Positions 1 through 5,241 of a DNA stretch of 5,241 nt are shown one piece after another. Positions within the stretch are counted from its first letter, which is position 1; the number at the start of each line of letters is the position of its first letter. The notes below the pieces were generated by a model. That model searched no databases. It was not told where the DNA came from and saw nothing but the letters and a program-made list of their open reading frames with translations. The DNA is from an uncultured Lachnospiraceae bacterium (GTDB lineage: Bacteria; Bacillota_A; Clostridia; Lachnospirales; Lachnospiraceae), in contig CAMOOZ010000249.1 in assembly GCA_946621895.1 (NCBI GenBank), positions 1 through 5,241 on the forward strand, read 5' to 3'. The position numbers and the translations under genes were made by a program.

Positions 1-44
1 ATGATGATGAGCGCCAGACCGGAGCCTTTTCCTTTGTTGTTCAT
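1..44 (-). CDS. 5' end of an unidentified gene, cut by the window edge
   Basis: An ATG at 44-42 opens a frame that runs off the left edge of the window. The 14 complete codons read MNNKGKGSGLALII. A short basic stretch followed by hydrophobic residues looks like the start of a membrane protein or a signal peptide. An AAAGGAAG ribosome binding site lies at 48-55, 3 to 5 bases before the ATG, which is what makes this start credible. Nothing can be said about function from so few codons. The gene follows the L,D-transpeptidase gene in the same direction after 139 bases, and may have its own promoter (candidate TATAAT at 96-101). It could also be chance, because only 44 bases are visible. Confidence 0.5.
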   Translation of the reverse strand, partial: MNNKGKGSGLALII

Positions 45-47
45 AGG

Positions 48-101
48 CTTCCTTTAAAACTATAGCTTAAATAATACAAAATCATATCCATAACCATTAT
101 A
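48..101 (-). promoter_or_regulatory. Candidate -10 box and RBS for the left-edge gene
   Basis: On the minus strand a perfect TATAAT lies at 96-101, and an AAAGGAAG ribosome binding site at 48-55 just before the ATG at 44. No convincing -35 hexamer sits 16-19 bases upstream of the TATAAT, so the promoter part is weak. The rest of the spacer (102-183) is AT-rich. I see no GC-rich hairpin with a T-tract that would end transcription of the upstream gene. Confidence 0.3.
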
Positions 102-183
102 AGCCAAGTCCCTCCACTTACCTTTCTCCGATTGTTTTTGCATATGTCCATACTCGAATCAGATGATCAATATCATGTTAAAT

Positions 184-984
184 TCATCGTTCCTGCGGCC
201 AGGTGCTGTCGGGCCAGTCTTCCCCGCCGGACAGGTTTTCGTAGGTGTCGATCACGACCTGTGTATTGTCATCGATGTTCTGCATGACATATTTCATATG
301 ATCCTCGGGAATGGCAACGCAGCCTCCGGTAAACGGTTTTGCCGGCCCAAGGCAATGCAGGAAAATGGCGGAACCCAGTCCGGGCGTCCCTTCCTCATTG
401 TAACTGATATTCAGGCAGTACTGATAATGGTAGGGATAATCGATGATATGTTCGGAATCTCCGCTTTCAAGATCCAGTTCGGGGACATCCTTAAGGTTTA
501 CCAGTTCATTGTAATGGAATCCTTCTCTCGGATCTCCTGACCAGTAGGTATTTTCATCCACCTTGACATATGGGATCGCGCAGCCCGGATCATCGGCAAT
601 GCCAAATGCTCTGTTGAACCTGTATACACCGGTCGGTGTCTTCGCGTCGCCTTCCTTGGTCTTGTTCAGACCGTTCTTTCCGATAAAACCCGGCGTTGTC
701 ATCACCATATGCCAGGAACCGTCCTGCTGTTTCTCATGGAGCGATACCCACGCATCGGTGGCATTCTCGTCAAATGCAGCCACGACCAGCATCTGTGCTG
801 CCGTCTCAGCCGCATCGAGCTTCCCAATCCATTCCGGTGACGCTGTGTCGATTCCCGCATATTCCGCCTGTGCTTCTGCGGCCACCCCGGCCACCGTTTC
901 TTCCTTCGGCACGGCAGCGCAGCCGAAGAGACATCCCATGAGCAGTATCGCGGCCATGGCCGGTATCATCTTCTTCATTTTCAT
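184..984 (-). CDS. L,D-transpeptidase (YkuD-fold) lipoprotein
   Basis: A 266-residue extracytoplasmic enzyme predicted to make L,D (3-3) crosslinks in peptidoglycan or attach molecules to it, using an active-site cysteine. The N-terminus (MKMKK, then a short hydrophobic stretch) is a lipoprotein signal with two possible lipobox cysteines, LMGC (Cys18) and LFGC (Cys22). An Ala/Glu-rich linker follows to about residue 50. The YkuD catalytic domain covers about 65-250. It shows GKNGLNKTKEGDAKTPTG near 102-119, the family's substrate-side signature, and the catalytic pair His210 (FLHC) and Cys222 (TGGCVAIP). The frame is open up to an ATG at 1029, but that codon lies inside the predicted -10 box. 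AAGGAG at 991-996 is 6 bases from the ATG at 984 (or 3 from the ATG at 987), so I start at 984. It appears monocistronic. The family is secure; the exact substrate is not known. Confidence 0.9.
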   Translation of the reverse strand: MKMKKMIPAMAAILLMGCLFGCAAVPKEETVAGVAAEAQAEYAGIDTASPEWIGKLDAAETAAQMLVVAAFDENATDAWVSLHEKQQDGSWHMVMTTPGFIGKNGLNKTKEGDAKTPTGVYRFNRAFGIADDPGCAIPYVKVDENTYWSGDPREGFHYNELVNLKDVPELDLESGDSEHIIDYPYHYQYCLNISYNEEGTPGLGSAIFLHCLGPAKPFTGGCVAIPEDHMKYVMQNIDDNTQVVIDTYENLSGGEDWPDSTWPQER

Positions 985-990
985 CATTTT

Positions 991-996
991 CTCCTT
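991..996 (-). promoter_or_regulatory. RBS that fixes the L,D-transpeptidase start
   Basis: AAGGAG on the minus strand, 6 bases before the ATG at 984 and 3 bases before an adjacent ATG at 987. It argues against the longer frame beginning at 1029, which has no such site and overlaps the promoter. Confidence 0.7.
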
Positions 997-1024
997 TTTA
1001 CGTATGAAATGAGTTTTGTAAAGT

Positions 1025-1054
1025 ATCATAACACATTTTTTTTAAACAGATAAA
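1025..1054 (-). promoter_or_regulatory. Predicted sigma-A promoter of the L,D-transpeptidase gene
   Basis: The minus strand shows an extended -10 element, TGTTATGAT (TATGAT at 1025-1030, TG at 1032-1033), with a weak -35 TTTATC at 1049-1054. The 18-base spacer contains a run of eight A. Transcription would begin near 1018, giving a leader of about 30 bases to the RBS at 991-996. The extended -10 makes up for the poor -35. Confidence 0.55.
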
Positions 1055-1070
1055 GCCGATAAACAAAACT

Positions 1071-1334
1071 GTGCTGCGTGGAGAATTGGCTACAAAACAG
1101 AGTCGGGCCCTTATCCTTATCTTCCGTACTATGAAGGATTATATTGTAGAGACACAGGGGCTTGTCGCGCAAAGGGATGTATTGCGTCTGTCCTTGCAGA
1201 CAAATGAGAATACGGAGGCGATACGCAAGCTGCAGTCCTGGCTGGGAGAGCAGCAAAAAGCGGTGGCGGGTCAGCAGGCGCTGCTTCTGGCAAATGACGA
1301 TCTACTGGCTGATCTCTTTTCCATTTTATCCTGA
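1071..1334 (+). CDS. Uncharacterised short frame, small gene or 3' remnant
   Basis: An 87-codon frame from GTG at 1071, or 67 codons from the ATG at 1131. It is the only plus-strand frame here that looks like protein rather than a shadow. It fills the gap between two minus-strand genes and overlaps the merR 3' end by only 9 bases, tail to tail. The product is hydrophilic and probably helical or coiled-coil: MKDYIVETQG, then a Gln/Glu/Asn-rich stretch (QTNENTEAIRKLQ), ending in a Leu-rich amphipathic helix (ALLLANDDLLADLF). It has no signal peptide or membrane segment. Neither start has a ribosome binding site, and the frame stays open back to a stop at 1029-1031. I therefore suspect the 3' remnant of a larger gene whose 5' part was lost. 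The segment vaguely recalls the helical tail of phage-type ORF6N/RhuM regulators, but I cannot support that from sequence alone. Confidence 0.4.
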   Translation: MLRGELATKQSRALILIFRTMKDYIVETQGLVAQRDVLRLSLQTNENTEAIRKLQSWLGEQQKAVAGQQALLLANDDLLADLFSILS

Positions 1335-2231
1335 CGCAGTGTTTATGCTGTGTACAGGAATGGCAAAGCGCATAACATAATCCTCCGGTGAGATGCCCAT
1401 GTTGACATAGGGCGCGATGACAGCTTCACATCGCAGCTCATCACTTACAGGCCGCAGATTTAATTCCGTGATCTTTTTCCATAGAAGCTCCCTTTCTGCG
1501 TCCATTTCATTTTTTCCTTCAAACGAGCCATATCTCAGCATTGAAAAGGCGTGACAGCCGGGGATCATTTCGATGTCATTCATGCCTGAAGCCATCTGTT
1601 TATTCTTCTGGTCCGCCTCGATCGGGAGGCACAGCTTTACATGGTAGGGATTTGCCGGATCTCCGGATGTTCTGGTCCTTGTATCATAGCGGATCGTGAA
1701 TATATTCTGTGTGACGGATGGAGTGAGGCCCCTTGCAATGATCTCGACCGAGCCATTGTAGGCAAAGGTCAGTATGTCGTCCGGGCGGGAAAAATCACCT
1801 TCCTTTACCAGACAGAGCATCGGTTCATAGTCATGGAAAGAAAAGCTTTGATGATGTTCTTTTTCCAGTCTCAGGGATAGAAGTTCAATGTCATGATCCA
1901 GCATTTTCCGGCGGTTTCGCATGGACGCAAGACTATCCCTGAGCTTCTGCTCTTCCATGGCGGAACAATAATGAATGATCTCCGTCTGGGAGAGCCCGAC
2001 GAGACGCAGCCTCCTGTATTCCAATAGCTTATGAATGTTGAAGGTATCGTAATAGCGATAACCGGTATGCTGACTGACCGTATGCGGTATGAGAAAACCC
2101 TCCTTTTCCAGTCGGATGATCATTGTTCGGGAAATACCGGTGGCTTTGGCTGCCTGTTTGATCGTGAAAAGATCTCCGCGGATTCCCGGATCCCTGTACA
2201 TTTCTTTCACTGCATTTTCTTCACTTCTCAT
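1326..2231 (-). CDS. MerR-family transcriptional regulator, BmrR-like
   Basis: A 301-residue activator-type regulator. Residues 21-85 form the MerR winged helix-turn-helix: LFTIKQAAKATGIS (helix-turn-helix), LEKEGFLIP, GYRYYDTFNIHKL (wing) and LRLVGLSQTEI. A long dimerisation helix rich in Arg/Lys/Glu/Leu follows (about 92-127). The C-terminal part (about 195-293; VKLCLPIEA, then GCHAFSMLRYGSFEG and RFAIPV) resembles the GyrI-like effector-binding fold of BmrR-type regulators, which bind bulky, often cationic, drugs and twist the promoter. No Cys cluster for metal sensing is seen. The gene begins 11 bases after the acetyltransferase stop and has no clear RBS, so translation may be coupled; a later ATG at 2201 is an alternative start. 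Its targets are unknown. Control of its own operon is inference. Confidence 0.88.
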   Translation of the reverse strand: MRSEENAVKEMYRDPGIRGDLFTIKQAAKATGISRTMIIRLEKEGFLIPHTVSQHTGYRYYDTFNIHKLLEYRRLRLVGLSQTEIIHYCSAMEEQKLRDSLASMRNRRKMLDHDIELLSLRLEKEHHQSFSFHDYEPMLCLVKEGDFSRPDDILTFAYNGSVEIIARGLTPSVTQNIFTIRYDTRTRTSGDPANPYHVKLCLPIEADQKNKQMASGMNDIEMIPGCHAFSMLRYGSFEGKNEMDAERELLWKKITELNLRPVSDELRCEAVIAPYVNMGISPEDYVMRFAIPVHSINTASG

Positions 2232-2242
2232 AAGAGTTGTCT

Positions 2243-3082
2243 TTAGATTTCCCTGAAGGCCTCCAGCATCCGGTAAGCGGGATAATATTTTTTTTCAAAG
2301 CGTCCTTCAAAATATGTCCTGATACCCTTCCCTGCATCCACATAATAATAGGTCGCATCGGCAAATTTTTCGTTTCCCATTATACGGTCGAAATAAAAGC
2401 CGGCGAGCTTCATCAGATATGCTCCGGGATTCTTTCCGGCGCTGATATAGTCCAGAAAGAGATCATTCTCCCCGTAATCGGAGCAAAGAAGTACAGCGAG
2501 CGCCTCCCCCTTTTTATTGAAGCACGCCATGGAAAGCTCCTGGGACAGCGGTCCCTTCAGAAGTCCCTCCATCCCGGGCTCATTTTCCTGCAGAAAGCGT
2601 CTGACGGCGTTCTTTTTTAAAGAAGACATTTCTCCGTAGGTCTCGCACCCTGCAGGACTCCCCATATTGATCTGCGTGCTCGACCAGTCCTCCCGCAGCG
2701 CCCTGACGGGGATTCCGTAGACATCCTCCTCGGGGACAAACCCAAAGCCCATTGCCTGAAAAAACGCGATGGCGTCTGTCTGTGTACTCATCAGGCCGGC
2801 CCTCAGGATCTGTTCCCGGCCGGCATAGTCCTTAAGGATCTGTTCCAAAAGGCTTTTGCCGATCCCCATCCCGCGGTACGCTTCTTCCACATTGATGCAG
2901 CCAAGGGTCACGGTGTCCATATCCGAATAGATTAGCGCCGCGCCCAGCGGAGTGTCTCCTTCGGAAATCCCGTAGACGATTCCGTCCCCGGAAAACGAGG
3001 TATTCCCCATCAGCAGAGGTTTGAAGATACCTGCTTTGTTTTCCGGAAACGATTCAGTCTTCCTTTTCGACGATCTCTCCAT
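2243..3082 (-). CDS. GNAT-family N-acetyltransferase, two-part
   Basis: A 279-residue cytoplasmic protein predicted to transfer an acetyl group from acetyl-CoA to an amine on an unknown substrate. The N-terminal half is a clear GNAT domain. It has the acetyl-CoA pyrophosphate loop YRGMGIGKSLL at about 69-79 (R/Q-x-x-G-x-G/A motif A), preceded by the beta-strand VTLGCINVEEA, and motif B AIAFFQAMGF at 104-113. The C-terminal half (about 155-279) looks like a degenerate second GNAT-like lobe: ALAVLLCSDY, GAYLMKLAGFYFDRI, then YYYVDAGKGIRTYFEGRFEKKYY. It has no visible acetyl-CoA loop of its own. The frame extends upstream to 3184, but that part is a shadow of the preceding gene. GGAGG at 3089-3093, 6 bases before the ATG at 3082, fixes the start. 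The gene overlaps the DUF4176 gene by 29 bases in another frame, and merR follows after 11 bases. The neighbouring regulator suggests a detoxification role (inference). Confidence 0.88.
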   Translation of the reverse strand: MERSSKRKTESFPENKAGIFKPLLMGNTSFSGDGIVYGISEGDTPLGAALIYSDMDTVTLGCINVEEAYRGMGIGKSLLEQILKDYAGREQILRAGLMSTQTDAIAFFQAMGFGFVPEEDVYGIPVRALREDWSSTQINMGSPAGCETYGEMSSLKKNAVRRFLQENEPGMEGLLKGPLSQELSMACFNKKGEALAVLLCSDYGENDLFLDYISAGKNPGAYLMKLAGFYFDRIMGNEKFADATYYYVDAGKGIRTYFEGRFEKKYYPAYRMLEAFREI

Positions 3083-3359
3083 CCACAACCTCCAATTCCC
3101 CCAGTTCCTCCAGGAAATCCCTGTGGTACGCCAGCTCTTCCTCGTCCTGGCAGCCCATGAAGTAGATTTTATCGATGTCCTCATGCATAAAGAAGTACAT
3201 CTCGTCTCCCATCAGCAGACCGTCAGGATGAAGCACTCCCGCATAATCATAGATCGTATCGTCCTCATTGCCCAGCACCAGACGCCCTATGATCATCAGC
3301 TTTCGCTCCGCTTCCTTTAATAAAACCACAGACCCGTTGGGCAACAGATAATCATACAT
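3054..3359 (-). CDS. DUF4176 family protein
   Basis: A 101-residue acidic cytoplasmic protein with no signal peptide. The N-terminal LPNGSVVLLKEAERKLMIIG (residues 6-25) is the family's hallmark, close to the usual LPIGSVV-LK form. DTIYDYAGVLHPDG (34-47) and the Phe/Tyr-rich FFMHEDIDKIYFMG (57-69) follow, and then an acidic tail (EEELAYHRDFLEELGE) to residue 101. The length is normal for the family. DUF4176 genes commonly sit beside WXG100, LXG-toxin and other type VII secretion genes of Firmicutes; the molecular role is unknown, and a chaperone or accessory part has been suspected. The start at ATG 3359 has GGAGG at 3369-3373, 9 bases upstream. The gene lies 40 bases after the 573-residue gene and overlaps the acetyltransferase gene. 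I am confident of the family and much less so of the type VII link at this locus. Confidence 0.85.
   Translation of the reverse strand: MYDYLLPNGSVVLLKEAERKLMIIGRLVLGNEDDTIYDYAGVLHPDGLLMGDEMYFFMHEDIDKIYFMGCQDEEELAYHRDFLEELGELEVVDGEIVEKED
3089..3093 (-). promoter_or_regulatory. Internal RBS for the GNAT gene, inside the DUF4176 coding region
   Basis: GGAGG on the minus strand within the last 14 codons of the DUF4176 gene, 6 bases before the ATG at 3082. It decides the acetyltransferase start and implies coupled translation of the two genes. Confidence 0.75.
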
Positions 3360-3368
3360 GTTTTCTAA

Positions 3369-3373
3369 CCTCC
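3369..3373 (-). promoter_or_regulatory. RBS of the DUF4176 gene
   Basis: GGAGG on the minus strand in the 40-base gap after the 573-residue gene, 9 bases before the ATG at 3359. No promoter or terminator is visible in this gap, which supports co-transcription. Confidence 0.65.
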
Positions 3374-3399
3374 GTTTTATCTTCGATCACAACTCCGAT

Positions 3400-5121
3400 T
3401 CACGCCGCCATCTGTTTCAGTCTTGTCAGGGTCTCCACATATCCCCTGTTTTTCTGCAGGCTCTGATAGGCTTTGGTTCCTTCCGCCCTGGATGCCGGAT
3501 CAAGCTTCATCAGCCTGTCTATGGCCGGCTGGTAAACGGTCCTGACCTCCTGCTCCAGCATGGCGATCTCTTTTTCCGCCTCCGGTGAATGCTTTTCGAT
3601 CAGAGTATTGATATAGCGGATTCGTTTATCCGTCAGCGCCTCCTGGTTGACCCTCTTATTGCTGCGGTTTCTCTGGCGCTGCAGCTTCAGAACGGCGGAC
3701 TGGCTCTTATCCACGGTCAGCTCAAAGCCTGCGCCGATGCCCAGAGAGGCCCCTGCGGACAGCTTGAACTGATCCTTTGTTTTACTGACCTTAAAATTTG
3801 CGGAAACGCCCACATTGGCTTTGGCCGTTATCGTGACCTTTCTTCCAAACAGCATGAAGCCCGCAGAAGCTTTGGCTTCCGCCAGAATGGCCCCCGCATG
3901 CAGATCGAGGTTTAACCCCTCCTTGCTCAGCGTTGCATTGGCCTTCGCATTGGCCACAAAGGCCTGGAAGTCCGCCCTGGCATGGACTCCATGCTTCCCG
4001 CTCTTTGATTTACGCTCTGCCTTGGCTCTGGCCTTGAACAGCTCCGCGCCTGCCTCCGCATTCAATGTAAGCTTCTTGTCTGCAACCGAGGCTCCTGCAG
4101 AAGCCCTGCAGGTTCCCACTTTGACATTGGCTGCCTGGACGCCCCTTGCGCTCTCATGCCTGGCGCTCACCTTTGCCGCTCTTGCCCCCGCGGAGGCGCT
4201 TACCTTTCCCTTTGCTCTCGCATGGGTGTGCTCCGTGATCCCGATCTCACCCTTTTTCGTATTCTTTTCGTCCATGCGATGAATCTGTTCAGCCACTTTC
4301 TTTCCGGTGGAAACCTGATGCCTGACCTTCTGGGCCTCCAGGCCCCTGAGTTCTGACAGGATGGAATAATATTCCGCAAGCTTCGGATTTTTTTCCACAT
4401 TGTCAAGCCTTGCGCTATCCAATGCCTTAGTACCCTGCTTCAGCAGATCCTCTTTTTTTAACAGGGCATAATAAGGATTTGCCACCAGCTTCATCTTCAG
4501 ATCCACCAGCTTACGGTGGGAGTTCACCCAGCTCAGATAATAGGGAAGATCCTCCTGGGGACCCAGGGTGCTGCCTTCTTTATACTGATCATAGATCATT
4601 GCCGGAAGCCCCTGCGCAGTCTTCAGCATTTCCGCCAGGTTTTCCAGATTTCTGACAATAATAGGGTACTTATCCACAAGATCCCTGCTGGTGGTCCAGG
4701 CAGCGATCTCATCGAAATTCGTTTGCCCGAGCCTGGTCATCATCATATCCAGATCCTGGGGGATCTGCTCCCTGTCCACCGCCTCCCGCTGCTCTTCGGT
4801 CAGATTCCCGTCAAGCACCTGCCTGGCTTCCCGGCTGAGCTTCTGCTTGGAGCCGAAATACCTGCGTTTTTCCCCGGCTTTAAACCTGGCGACCCGGACA
4901 GCTTTTAAGGCATCCTTCGCGAGCGGCTTAAGCATCTCCTGGCGATGATCAAAGAGGCCGCCTTCCTCCATCCGGGAATATTGATCTGCTGTAAGCCCTA
5001 TGCCCGCCTGATGCCTTTGCCTCTGTCGCCTTCCCAGGGCTTCCTCCTGCCCTGGCGCATGGACCTCGTTAAGCTGCAGCACAGCCGATTCATAGATCTC
5101 GTTGTTTTCCTGTTGAGCCAT
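3400..5121 (-). CDS. Uncharacterised 573-residue protein with Ala/Gly beta-repeat core; possible type VII-linked cargo
   Basis: A family I do not recognise. It is soluble, with no signal peptide, lipobox or hydrophobic membrane helix. Residues 1-120 are highly charged and mostly helical (EEALGRRQRQRHQ, KQKLSREAR, LTEEQREAVD). Residues 121-285 form a second, more globular helical part (SRDLVDKYPIIVRNLENLAEM, LPYYLSWVNSHRKLVDLKMK). Residues 303-474 are about seven repeats of 23-26 residues in which small/hydrophobic and polar residues alternate, such as LNAEAGAEL, ITAKANVGVSANF and LSAGASLGIGAGF. Residues 478-573 are a basic, then helical tail (LQRQRNRSNKR, EKEIAMLEQEV). The start has GAGGAG at 5128-5133, 6 bases from the ATG. 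Similar Ala/Gly alternating cores occur in some large Firmicute polymorphic toxins, but no LXG/WXG domain or known toxin domain is visible. It heads the putative operon, with a DUF4176 gene next. Cargo, scaffold or phage-like structural roles are all open. Confidence 0.85.
   Translation of the reverse strand: MAQQENNEIYESAVLQLNEVHAPGQEEALGRRQRQRHQAGIGLTADQYSRMEEGGLFDHRQEMLKPLAKDALKAVRVARFKAGEKRRYFGSKQKLSREARQVLDGNLTEEQREAVDREQIPQDLDMMMTRLGQTNFDEIAAWTTSRDLVDKYPIIVRNLENLAEMLKTAQGLPAMIYDQYKEGSTLGPQEDLPYYLSWVNSHRKLVDLKMKLVANPYYALLKKEDLLKQGTKALDSARLDNVEKNPKLAEYYSILSELRGLEAQKVRHQVSTGKKVAEQIHRMDEKNTKKGEIGITEHTHARAKGKVSASAGARAAKVSARHESARGVQAANVKVGTCRASAGASVADKKLTLNAEAGAELFKARAKAERKSKSGKHGVHARADFQAFVANAKANATLSKEGLNLDLHAGAILAEAKASAGFMLFGRKVTITAKANVGVSANFKVSKTKDQFKLSAGASLGIGAGFELTVDKSQSAVLKLQRQRNRSNKRVNQEALTDKRIRYINTLIEKHSPEAEKEIAMLEQEVRTVYQPAIDRLMKLDPASRAEGTKAYQSLQKNRGYVETLTRLKQMAA
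3700..4215 (-). repeat. Array of about seven diverged 23-26-residue beta-hairpin-like repeats
   Basis: Protein-level repeats in residues 303-474 of the 573-residue protein. My register starts units near residues 303, 328, 351, 377, 403, 428 and 451. Each unit has two strand-like runs of alternating small/hydrophobic and polar residues, such as HARADFQAF and VANAKANATL. The runs are separated by Gly or charged turns, for example RKSKSGK, LSKEG, LFGRK and SKTKDQ. The units have diverged enough that I see no long exact DNA repeats. The pattern fits an amphipathic beta-solenoid or stacked hairpins. Confidence 0.65.
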
Positions 5122-5127
5122 AAAAGT

Positions 5128-5133
5128 CTCCTC
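5128..5133 (-). promoter_or_regulatory. RBS of the 573-residue gene
   Basis: GAGGAG on the minus strand, 6 bases before the ATG at 5121. It supports this start over any internal one. Confidence 0.7.
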
Positions 5134-5165
5134 AAGCGAAATGATAAAAACCTATATACTTTTTG

Positions 5166-5196
5166 AGTATAACATGACACAGCAGTGACGGGTCAA
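5166..5196 (-). promoter_or_regulatory. Predicted sigma-A promoter of the four-gene operon
   Basis: The minus strand shows -35 TTGACC at 5191-5196 and an extended -10 TGTTATACT (TATACT at 5166-5171), separated by a slightly long 19-base spacer. Transcription would begin near 5159, giving a leader of about 38 bases before the ATG at 5121. No further good promoter is seen before the downstream genes, so the four genes from 5121 to 1326 may share this one. Confidence 0.6.
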
Positions 5197-5241
5197 GCGG
5201 CTTTTTGATCATTCAAATTCATTGCAGAAAAGCCGTTACTA

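Noticed and set aside
163..1012. Plus-strand frames of 125, 149 and 81 codons opposite the L,D-transpeptidase gene
   Set aside because: The minus-strand frame carries an unmistakable catalytic domain, so these are shadows.
985..1029. Longer start for the L,D-transpeptidase at 1029
   Set aside because: That ATG is within the predicted -10 box and would put extra residues before a clean lipoprotein signal peptide.
1270..1325. Possible terminator downstream of merR (short CAGC/GCTG and GATC/GATC pairings)
   Set aside because: The stems are only 4 bp and no T-tract follows on the minus strand; not enough for an intrinsic terminator call.
3083..3184. N-terminal extension of the GNAT frame (34 residues from the ATG at 3184)
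   Set aside because: It lies wholly inside the DUF4176 gene, has an implausible Trp/Arg/Ser composition, and the ATG at 3082 has a well-placed RBS.
3815..4282. A 155-codon plus-strand frame rich in Ala and Leu opposite the repeat region
   Set aside because: It is the antisense shadow of the Ala/Gly-rich repeat core; it has no domain and no better claim than the minus-strand gene, which has an RBS and promoter.
4965..4980. YSRME in the 573-residue protein (residues 48-52), resembling a YxxxD/E type VII export motif
   Set aside because: The motif is very short, occurs by chance, and is expected near the C-terminus of a helical hairpin in the substrate pair; its position near the N-terminus gives no real support.

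Overview
The window is about 5.2 kb of compact, mid-GC DNA. All of its well-supported genes lie on the minus strand. AGGAG-type ribosome binding sites, an L,D-transpeptidase lipoprotein of a form common in gut Clostridia, a DUF4176 protein and a BmrR-like MerR regulator together point to a Gram-positive Firmicute, most likely Clostridia/Lachnospiraceae. This is inference from family resemblance; no rRNA or tRNA is present to settle it.

Reading in the direction of transcription (right to left), a sigma-A-like promoter at 5166-5196 precedes a four-gene run. (1) A 573-residue soluble protein that I do not recognise (3400-5121). It has charged helical ends around a central array of about seven alternating-residue, Ala/Gly-rich beta-hairpin-like repeats. 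(2) After 40 bases, a 101-residue DUF4176 protein (3054-3359). This small family is typically met near type VII (ESX/WXG100/LXG) secretion genes of Firmicutes. (3) A GNAT acetyltransferase with a degenerate second half (2243-3082). It starts inside the DUF4176 gene in another frame, from a good internal RBS. (4) After 11 bases, a MerR-family regulator with a GyrI-like ligand-binding domain (1326-2231). The spacing suggests one transcript, with the first two genes as a possible secretion-linked pair and the last two as a small-molecule response pair.

Between the merR 3' end and the next minus-strand promoter (1025-1054) lies a short plus-strand reading frame (about 1071-1334). It has coding-like content but no RBS, and is probably a small gene or the 3' remnant of a larger one. 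Then comes a monocistronic L,D-transpeptidase lipoprotein gene (184-984), a 139-base spacer with no clear terminator, and at the left edge the first 14 codons of another minus-strand gene (1-44).

The most interesting part is the 573-residue repeat protein and its DUF4176 neighbour. Together they may be a cargo/accessory pair for a type VII-like system whose core genes are not in this window.
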